The notes beneath the pieces were generated by a model, which saw only the letters and a list, made by a program, of their open reading frames with translations, was not told where the DNA came from and made no database searches. From positions 1 through 14,933 of the forward strand of contig RQOI01000267.1 in the NCBI GenBank assembly GCA_003854995.1: a DNA stretch of 14,933 bases. The letters run 5' to 3'. The stretch's first letter is position 1; every line of letters starts with the position of its first letter. This stretch comes from Candidatus Zhuqueibacterota bacterium (GTDB taxonomy: Bacteria > Zhuqueibacterota > Zhuqueibacteria > Residuimicrobiales > Krinioviventaceae). This document shows, piece after piece, positions 7,015 through 14,200 of the stretch. The position numbers and the translations under genes are program-made.

Positions 7015-7524
7015 TCACGGCAACCGATCCCAGATCATGGCGCGCACAACCCAGGCTTCATGAAACCCCATCTCAACTGCCTTTTCCTGCACTTTGCTGG
7101 CCTCGTAACGCGATTTGAAATCGCCCACCCTGATTTTATAATAGGGATTGTCATATTCGCGATAGGCCGGCTCATCAAAACTGATGATCGCGTTGCGCAT
7201 GACCGCGCGCGCCTCTTCTTCATTTCGCGTCGAAATGAGCTGCACACGAAATCCTTGAATCTGCGATCGCGTGTCTGTGTCCTTACTCTCTTCACCACTG
7301 CGCAGCAGTTGATCAATATCGACGACTTTATCGGCCTTGTTGGTCACGTCAATGTCGAGCTTGTAATCGCCGAGGGTCATCGGATCAAACTCTTCGTTCC
7401 AACGCTCGCTCATCTGCGAGTGCGTCTCCTGCATGTCCTGATCGATATTCACTGTCGGCTTCGATCCACCGCAACAGATGAACAGGGCGGTAGAAACGGC
7501 AAAAACGGATATGAATGAGCGCAT
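7015..7524 (-). CDS. SPOR-domain envelope lipoprotein
   Basis: A 169 aa exported protein with a C-terminal SPOR domain at about 90-163. The two halves of the SPOR repeat are visible: GFRVQLISTRNEEEARAV and YYKIRVGDFKSRYEASKV. SPOR domains bind glycan strands of peptidoglycan lacking stem peptides, as at the division septum. The N-terminus MRSFISVFAVSTALFICCGG is a short signal peptide ending in two cysteines, C17 and C18. C18 followed by GGSKP looks like the lipidated residue of a relaxed lipobox. Residues 22-88 are acidic, polar and probably unstructured. The ATG at 7524 follows AGAGGAAAGAG. A longer frame upstream is rejected because it crosses the promoter. It has its own promoter and terminator. 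The specific role (division or wall remodelling) is inferred from the domain only. Confidence 0.88.
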   Translation of the reverse strand: MRSFISVFAVSTALFICCGGSKPTVNIDQDMQETHSQMSERWNEEFDPMTLGDYKLDIDVTNKADKVVDIDQLLRSGEESKDTDTRSQIQGFRVQLISTRNEEEARAVMRNAIISFDEPAYREYDNPYYKIRVGDFKSRYEASKVQEKAVEMGFHEAWVVRAMIWDRLP

Positions 7525-7554
7525 CTCTTTCCTCTTGTTGATTGAACGGATTAA

Positions 7555-7581
7555 ATTATAAAAATGAACGGCCAAAATCAA
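7555..7581 (-). promoter_or_regulatory. Sigma-70-type promoter of the SPOR lipoprotein gene
   Basis: On the minus strand TTGATT (7581-7576) is followed after 15 bases by a perfect TATAAT (7560-7555). Transcription would begin near 7548, leaving a leader of about 25 bases before the ATG at 7524. The -10 box is strong, but the spacing is slightly short. Confidence 0.5.
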
Positions 7582-7732
7582 TAGAAATCGAGAGCTGCAG
7601 AACGGCTAAAGAGCGGCAAAGGGACCACTGTCAGCCGAGTTCGATTGCTCAAAGTGATTTCAATTCTTGCTTTTTTTTAATATATTGATGAGGAAAAAGT
7701 ATAACCTGGAACAGAAGAAAATGAGGTCAGAG

Positions 7733-8926
7733 ATGAACGACATGATTCAAAAGGCGCAACGCCATTTTGCCGAACTCGTCCGCACTCAGATGGAACGTTC
7801 CGAGAAGATGAAATCTGCGCAAGAATGGCTGGATTACCGGACGCTCGAACCACTCATCATTGGTTTTTGCTGGGGAGATGGCATTGGCCCCATCATCTCC
7901 CAGGAGACCGAGCGAGTGCTGAACACCATTCTGCAAGATGACATCGCCTCCGGCAGAATAGAGTTCCGCACGATCGCTGGTCTGACGATCGAAAATCGCG
8001 CCAGACAGCTGAAGGCAATTCCTGATGATGTGTTGCAGGAATTAAAGGCATGCCACGTGATCTTGAAAGCGCCGACAACAACGCCGGAAAAAGGAGGACC
8101 TTATCCGAATATCGAAAGCGCCAATGTCGCGATGCGGCGCGAGCTCGATCTGTTTGCCAACGTCCGGCCAGTGAAAATCCCGCAGGAAGGGATTGATTGG
8201 ATGTTCTTCCGGGAAAACACCGAAGGAGAATACGTGCTCGGCAGCAAGGGATTCGCCGCCAGCGATGATGTGGCTTTTGATTTCAAAGTTATCACCCGCC
8301 CCGGCGCCGAACGCATCATTCGCATGGCGTTCGACTATGCCCGGAAAAACAACATCGACTCTGTGACTGTCGTCACCAAAGCCAATGTGATCAAGACGAC
8401 GGACGGGCTCTTTCTCGAAGTCGCCGAACAGGTCGCCAGAGATTTTCCGGAGATCAAATGGGAAGGCTGGTATATTGACATCATGACCGCCAAATTGATC
8501 GATCCGAAACGCCGGACGCAGTTCCGCGTCATCGTCATGCCCAACTTGTATGGAGACATTCTCACCGACGAAGCCGCGGAGATGCAGGGTGGCGTCGGCA
8601 CAGCGGGCAGCGCCAATATCGGTAAACGCTACGCCATGTTCGAAGCCATCCATGGTTCAGCGCCGCGAATGATCGCCGAAGGTCGAGGCCAGTATGCCGA
8701 TCCATCCAGCTTGATCAAAGCGGCAGGGATGATGCTCAACCACATCGGCTATGTCGAACAGGCGGACAAACTGCAAAAAGCGCTGGAAATCTGCACCCAG
8801 TTCGAGAAAAAGATCACCATCACTGGCCGTGACACCGGTGTGACCGGACGCGAGTTCTGCGATTATATACTGGAGACCATGGTGGCGTCAGATCTGGACG
8901 AGAAATACCGATCCTATATTTTGTAG
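7733..8926 (+). CDS. Isocitrate/isopropylmalate dehydrogenase family protein, probably isocitrate dehydrogenase
   Basis: A 397 aa metal-dependent beta-decarboxylating dehydrogenase. Family motifs are present: S129-x-N131 with R135 in SANVAMRR, ANVRPV with R145, RENTEGEY at 160-167, K216 in TKANVIK, and the metal aspartates D249, D275 and D279 (NLYGDILTD). The S-x-N pattern and the KTTDGLF segment fit isocitrate rather than isopropylmalate as substrate. The reaction would be isocitrate to 2-oxoglutarate plus CO2. The cofactor site is unusual: after HGSAP comes R312, where NAD enzymes have Asp and E. coli ICDH has Lys. About 40 mostly helical, charged residues precede the core. Of several in-frame starts, ATG 7733 is best because GAGGT lies 5 bases upstream; ATG 7721 and 7688 lack a ribosome site. 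A weak TTTAAT/TATAAC pair (7676-7705) could be its promoter. It is a monocistronic plus-strand gene. Confidence 0.85.
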   Translation: MNDMIQKAQRHFAELVRTQMERSEKMKSAQEWLDYRTLEPLIIGFCWGDGIGPIISQETERVLNTILQDDIASGRIEFRTIAGLTIENRARQLKAIPDDVLQELKACHVILKAPTTTPEKGGPYPNIESANVAMRRELDLFANVRPVKIPQEGIDWMFFRENTEGEYVLGSKGFAASDDVAFDFKVITRPGAERIIRMAFDYARKNNIDSVTVVTKANVIKTTDGLFLEVAEQVARDFPEIKWEGWYIDIMTAKLIDPKRRTQFRVIVMPNLYGDILTDEAAEMQGGVGTAGSANIGKRYAMFEAIHGSAPRMIAEGRGQYADPSSLIKAAGMMLNHIGYVEQADKLQKALEICTQFEKKITITGRDTGVTGREFCDYILETMVASDLDEKYRSYIL

Positions 8927-8934
8927 ATGAATAA

Positions 8935-8955
8935 ATGTCGGCAAACTGCCGGCAT
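8935..8955. terminator. Stem-loop just after the isocitrate dehydrogenase-like gene
   Basis: ATGTCGGCA (8935-8943) pairs with TGCCGGCAT (8947-8955): nine pairs including one G-T, with a 3-base loop. It starts 8 bases after the stop. Downstream on the plus strand is CATAAAAATTC, a poor U-run. On the minus strand it is followed by TTTATTC, which is better. It may end transcripts arriving from either side of this convergent gap. Confidence 0.5.
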
Positions 8956-8984
8956 CATAAAAATTCAGCTTCCATTTCCGTTTA

Positions 8985-8996
8985 GGTCATATGACC
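8985..8996. repeat. Perfect 12-base palindrome
   Basis: GGTCATATGACC is fully self-complementary with no spacer and lies midway between the two hairpins of the convergent gap. It is too short in spacer to be a typical RNA hairpin. It resembles a dimeric protein-binding site or the core of a dispersed intergenic repeat. No gene start is near, so an operator role for these genes is unlikely. Confidence 0.4.
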
Positions 8997-9012
8997 ACAT
9001 CGCGGCAGATAC

Positions 9013-9041
9013 TTGCCCGGCACCTTGAAGGTGCCAGGCAA
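9013..9041. terminator. Long stem-loop after the GH10 gene
   Basis: TTGCC (9013-9017) pairs with GGCAA (9037-9041), and GGCACC (9019-9024) with GGTGCC (9030-9035). There is one C-A mismatch between the two stems and a TTGAA loop. It lies 7 bases after the GH10 stop on the minus strand. A T-rich TTTATTT follows it on the plus strand after a 6-base gap, and little T on the minus strand. It may act as a two-way terminator or be a copy of a dispersed repeat. Confidence 0.5.
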
Positions 9042-9048
9042 TTGGCCT

Positions 9049-11178
9049 TTATTTCACCAGCATCATCTTCTTCATCGCCGTACCGCCGTCCGGGAAATTG
9101 ACCGAGTAAAAATATGCTCCCGCTGCAAAGTGCGGCAAGGCGATCTCCTCGCGATGACATATGCCTTTTGACACCTGCAGTTTTTTCGCCAGCACCTGCA
9201 CACCGCGGGCGTCATGAATGACCAGCTCGGCTGCACCGGATTGTTCAGGCGTGAATTCGATGACCGTCGAGGCGTTGAACGGATTGGGATAATTTTCCAG
9301 GCCATAATCGGCCGGCGCGTCTTCTCTCGCGTCGATCTGGGTCTCTGTGGTCGGAATCTGAATTTCCACGGTCGCCCCTTCTTTCGTCAAACTGACCGCT
9401 TGCGACACTGTCCGGCCGTCAAAGGCGACGCTGATCTGATAGTCGCCCAAAAAGCCGCGCGTCCGGCAAACACCATCGCGCGTCGTCAGACCATCCTCAT
9501 TCGTCCACCATTGGTGAAAGAGAAGATCCTCATAGACATTATAATTCGGCTTGTAAGACCAATCTTTACGGATCATCGCGCCGCTGGGCCTCCATTGATC
9601 GCCCTCCCAGAATCCCCACATGATGATTTTATCGGTCATGGGGTGGCTGAACACCGCGGTGAAAAAATCGCGGGTGAATCTGGCCTGGCCTTCTTCATCA
9701 TAGGTGTCGATGTCGAATTCGGTGATCTGAATGGGGAGATTGTATTTGGCAAAACGATCCAGCACCTGCACGACCCGGGGAATACCGGGCAAGTTTTCAT
9801 CAAAGTGACACTGCATGCCGATGCCGCCAAGAGGAGCGCCGGCACTCAACAACAGCTCGATGTATCTTTCGAAATCGGCTTGAAAGGCCGCATCTCCGCC
9901 GCCGGCCATGAGAATATTGTACTCATTCAAAATGAGGCGCGGCAGCGGATCGAGCTCGTGCACTTTATTGTACCAATGCACCATGATCTCTTCGCCGCAA
10001 ATATCCATGACATCGTGATTGATGTGCGGTTCATTGACGACATCCCATTCGACCAGCTCCTTTTCCTGGCCGATCGGCACGATCATATCGAGATGCGCAT
10101 CGATGGCCGCGCGCAGCGCCTCCGCATCATTTTCATAGTCGCGAAAAAAGGGCGGCATCCAGGTCCAGCTCGGCCAGATGAGGACATGGCCTTTGGTCGG
10201 GATGTTCTGCTCCATCAGCCACTGCGCCAGATCAGGATATTGCATTTGGGAGGCGCCGGGACCGTACCAACCCCAGGTGCCATCGCCCATGTAAAAGGGC
10301 GTGGTCGCCCGATTGAACAGCCGCAGCACGTGTTCTTTATACTTTTGCGCATCAGGACTGTTGGACAGCGCCAGGGCGCTCATGAATGTACCAAAGCCAA
10401 AGGCGTGCTTGGTCATCGTTATTTTAACCTCTGCCCCTTTGATCGGCTGACGGTTTTGATTGACGACCACTATCTGCAGATCACCCTTGCGATGCTGGTC
10501 GATGCGCGCGGCCGCGTCGATGCGCCAGGGGGCCTCCTCTTGCATGCCATCCCAGTAGAGGGGATTGTGCGGCAGCTCGCTGATGTCGATATTCTGCCCC
10601 AGATTCACCGCAATGATGCCGCCGATTTCAACTTTTTGGCTCTGGAAACCGAGATGCACGGTGAATTCCATGCTCCCGGCCGGGTAATCTTCGCCGGCCT
10701 GCGCGACAACGTAGACCTTTCGCCAGGATGGCGTGAAGGCGAGCGAGCTGCTGCCGAGACCGGTCCAGGGTGAGCTGTTGCGTTGAACGTAAAAAAAGCC
10801 CTTGCCGTTGCCGGACGGATCAACGGATTCGAGAGCGCGAATATGAAGAACATAGAACAGCACGTCATCCCGTTGAACCGCACTCGTGTTGGCGGGCGAC
10901 TGAAACTGCGGCTCCCACGAATTCGCGCCAGCTGCTGCCACGGTGAGCTGCACCACCTTGCCGAACGGCAATGTCGAATCGGCGTTCACGATCTTTTTGA
11001 TCGCACCGACGCCGCCGCCGTAGCGATAACCGCCGACATTGGCGCAATTGTACAAGGTCTGCGCCGCCGGCAGGTTTGCCAGCTCAGCGGCCAGATAGGC
11101 ATCAAATTTTGCATCGGTTTGTGAGAACAGAAACGATGTCATCAGCATGACAAGACAGAACGACGATTTTATTTTCAT
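9049..11178 (-). CDS. Secreted GH10 endo-xylanase-like protein with N-terminal CBM-like domain and C-terminal sorting domain
   Basis: A 709 aa exported glycoside hydrolase, numbered from ATG 11178. Residues 1 to about 20 are a signal peptide (KSSFCLVMLMTSFLFSQ). Residues 35-200 look like a beta-sandwich carbohydrate-binding module (CBM4/9-like). A short beta segment near 232-260 leads into the GH10 barrel, to about 555. The acid/base E383 is in WDVVNEP and the nucleophile E487 in ITEFDI; GIGMQCHF is also conserved. GH10 enzymes usually cut xylan by retaining hydrolysis. The usual N-E-x-K-W motif is absent and GHxLVWH reads GHVLIWP, so the exact substrate is uncertain. Residues 627-709 form a type IX-like sorting or FlgD-like domain (ENYPNPFNASTVIEF to KKMMLVK). 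GGAGAGGAATT precedes the start; the upstream TTG is part of that site. It follows the GH2 gene after 27 bases, likely in one operon. Confidence 0.9.
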   Translation of the reverse strand: MKIKSSFCLVMLMTSFLFSQTDAKFDAYLAAELANLPAAQTLYNCANVGGYRYGGGVGAIKKIVNADSTLPFGKVVQLTVAAAGANSWEPQFQSPANTSAVQRDDVLFYVLHIRALESVDPSGNGKGFFYVQRNSSPWTGLGSSSLAFTPSWRKVYVVAQAGEDYPAGSMEFTVHLGFQSQKVEIGGIIAVNLGQNIDISELPHNPLYWDGMQEEAPWRIDAAARIDQHRKGDLQIVVVNQNRQPIKGAEVKITMTKHAFGFGTFMSALALSNSPDAQKYKEHVLRLFNRATTPFYMGDGTWGWYGPGASQMQYPDLAQWLMEQNIPTKGHVLIWPSWTWMPPFFRDYENDAEALRAAIDAHLDMIVPIGQEKELVEWDVVNEPHINHDVMDICGEEIMVHWYNKVHELDPLPRLILNEYNILMAGGGDAAFQADFERYIELLLSAGAPLGGIGMQCHFDENLPGIPRVVQVLDRFAKYNLPIQITEFDIDTYDEEGQARFTRDFFTAVFSHPMTDKIIMWGFWEGDQWRPSGAMIRKDWSYKPNYNVYEDLLFHQWWTNEDGLTTRDGVCRTRGFLGDYQISVAFDGRTVSQAVSLTKEGATVEIQIPTTETQIDAREDAPADYGLENYPNPFNASTVIEFTPEQSGAAELVIHDARGVQVLAKKLQVSKGICHREEIALPHFAAGAYFYSVNFPDGGTAMKKMMLVK
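9052..9300 (-). other. Sorting domain (type IX secretion/FlgD-like) of the GH10 protein
   Basis: The last 83 codons encode NYPNPFN, then strands VIEF, AELVIHDARGVQV, GAYFYSV and MKKMMLV. This layout is the C-terminal tag used by type IX secretion substrates and by similar domains in Calditrichota, KSB1 and Ignavibacteria. It suggests surface display or release of the enzyme. The secretion machinery itself is not in the window. Confidence 0.8.
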
Positions 11179-11205
11179 GCAATTCCTCTCCAATTCGAAT
11201 CAAAC

Positions 11206-14200
11206 CTAAAATTTTATTTTCGCCAGGCCAGCGACGTCATCCGTGCCCGATACGAGCCGAAATCTCAATCGATAGGAATAAGCGTCAGGATAGGTGCGGT
11301 ATGGCGCTTGCACCTGAATCGGCGTGCCGCCGACGCCGGTGACTCTATGATCGATATTGAGTTTAGCCCGTTTCGCACGCTGCAACTGGAACGGATACCA
11401 GGCCGCATCCAGATTCTCGTACGGATCAATGCTGACGTTCATCGGCTCCTCAGCCACGATCAGCAGGCCGCTGCGATCGGCACGACGCACAAAGGTCCAG
11501 TTGACATCGCATCGATTATCAAAATCTTGCGGTATGATATAGGGCATGACAATTTCATCCAGGTTTGTCGTATAGAGCCCCATTTTCGCAGCGGACTTGC
11601 GGTCCGGGTAAGTCTCCCACGGACCGCGGCCGTACCAGACGATCTGTTGCGCATCCTCCGGCAAACGAAACTGCAGTCCCAGCTTGGGCAGCCACGCGAC
11701 ATCGCGATCCGGGTAACCCGGCAGCTGGGCGCGACAATAGACCGAATGCTCCAGGATGATATCGCCGCAGCCCAGCACAAAGTAGGTGAAGGTGTGCAGA
11801 AATGAGGCGGCGGGATAAATTTTCGATTTTGACTCTGCCTGCAGGACGATCTTGGCTTCGTTTTCGAAATTGAGCGAGGCATCGACGGAGAGCACCGTGA
11901 AATCGAGCGAATCCAGTCCCAGCTCATACCAGACTCCTGACTCTTTCACCCCCCACTCGGACCATTCGTTCATGATCGGCGTCCGCCAGACGTTGAATGA
12001 CGGCGCCATATCCGACCATTCCACCTCCTCTTTTTCCAGGTGGGTGAACCCGCCGGCCTTTTTATCAAAGGTGTAGCTGAGATGATAGCTTGAAAGAGTG
12101 ATTTTTTCTCCGTCATCAGCGATAGAGACCGGCCCACATTGGTCGCGATTCAGGTTTTTGGCCGCCACCTGATAATAGTCCATCTCCGCAAACGCCACTT
12201 CATAGCCGGCGTCCGCCCACCACGAGGGCGTCCTGGTCTTGAACGACAGCACCAGTCTATATCTGGCGCCGACGAGCAGGTCAATGCCGCCTACAGGGAT
12301 GATCAGGGTGTCGCTCGTCTGCGGCGGCACATCGCAGTGGATGGTATCGCCCTGCACTTGGACAAAATCCTCATACAGCGCCCATTCGGTCGTCAGCTCG
12401 TTCAGGTTGGTGAAATGGAAACGGTTGTCGACCACGACCTTTTTAATACGCCTCCGCAGGTTCAGCGGCCGGACGTGCACCGGTTGCTGGCTCTTTTTCG
12501 CCTGATACGCCTCCGGTTGCAGCGACCGATCCGCGTTGACGATGCCGTCCATGGTGCCGGAACCCTGCGGCGTGGCGCCATAGGAGAAGAATGTCCCCTC
12601 ATTTTTCGTTTCGTCAAAATGCAGGGAGAGCAGGCAGTGAGCTGACGGCCGGCCCTCAGCTTTCAGCTCATCAGGCGTCAGGGCGGCATTCCAGATTTCG
12701 ACATCGTCGATGATCGCATTGGAGATGAATCCCGGCCACTGCTCATGGTGGCGCTGATGGTTCTTGCCGATGGTGACAGGATGACGAGAACGCTGTATGG
12801 CTGTCGATGTCTGCATGCTTTTGTACTTTTTGCCATCGATATAAATTGTCATCTCCGCGCCATCGGCGACACCAGCGATATCATGCCACTTGTCATCCCA
12901 ATCGCGTGGCAAAAGGACGGACAGCTCTGTCCCGGAGATATAAAAAGTGAGCGAGTCCGGAGCATTTTGCTCCAGACCATAGGACGGCCCCTTGGTGATG
13001 AAGGAATTGCTGCCGATGAAACCGCGCGGGTGAACGCGGCAGGCGAGGGTGAGATGGTTCGTCTTGATATTGAATAGCGGATCGTTATAGACCTCGACAA
13101 AATCGTCAATGCCGCTGAATTGCAGCGCCTTGCCGCGCTTGCCGGGGACAATCCGCGGCCGGCCATGCAGTACGACCTGATGTTCATGGGGAGAAGCATC
13201 TGGCGTAGTGATGAGGTCGAATGAAAGCCCCTGATCAGCCCAGTCCCAGATATAACCGCCTTGCGCGGTCCTGTTCCGGTAAATGACCTCCCAGTACTCG
13301 TCGAAATGGCCGAGACCGTTGCCCATGTTGTGGCTGTATTCGCCCATAATGATGGGACGCTGGCTCGTATCCGCCTGCATATCGAGAAAGGCAGGACTCG
13401 GGTAGCGCGTGCCGCAGATGTCGGCGAACGGCGCATCGCCGTCCGGCTGGTTGCTCTGATGATAGATCGGCCGGGTCGGATCGATCTCGCGACAGCGATC
13501 GGCCATCTGCCAGTGGATATCGGCCAGGCCACACTCGTTGCCCATGCTCCACATGATGACGCTGGGATGATTTTTATCGCGTTGCACAAACCGCTCGGTG
13601 CGATCCATAAACGCCGGCGCCCATTCCGGCTGGCCGGCGAGATAGTCTTCGCCATAGTGGCACTCGGCGTTCACCTCATCACAAACATAAAAGCCGAATT
13701 CATCCGCCAGATCGTAAAACAGCGGATCGTTCGGATAGTGCGATGTGCGAATGGAATTGAAATTGAGCTGCTTCAGCAGCCGGAAATCCTGCATGATGCG
13801 GTCGACCGATTGCGTTCGGCCGCTGAACGGCTCGTGCTCGTGGCGATTCGTGCCTTTTATTTTAACGGCGACGCCGTTGATGAGCAGCTGGGCATCGCGG
13901 ATCTCTATTTCCCGAAAACCGAATCGCTCTTCCAGCACTTGTCGCACCGTATTATTGTCGTCGATCAGCTCTAAAATGAGACTGTACATATTGGGTTTTT
14001 CAGCCGACCATTTGTTCGGATCATGGACAGGATGACGTACGATCACCCTGGCGTCACTCCGCAGCTCTGGTATGGCGGTCGAGAAGGAGGCGATCTCATA
14101 TCTCGACTCGTCATAGACGGCCGCGCGCATTGACCACCCTTTGGCCGCCTGCTCCGACTTGTTGTTGATGAACGCCTCGACCTGCACAGTTGCGTGCTGA

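Noticed and set aside
7667..7732. Upstream starts for the isocitrate dehydrogenase-like gene (TTG 7667, ATG 7688, ATG 7721)
   Set aside because: The sequence before them is T-rich or lacks a ribosome site; ATG 7733 has GAGGT at proper spacing. ATG 7721 cannot be fully excluded.
9214..10773. Plus-strand open frame of 519 codons opposite the GH10 gene
   Set aside because: It lies entirely antisense to a gene with intact catalytic motifs, has no recognisable domain, and its composition (rich in Arg, His, Asp, Ile) is what reverse-strand reading of a codon-biased gene gives.
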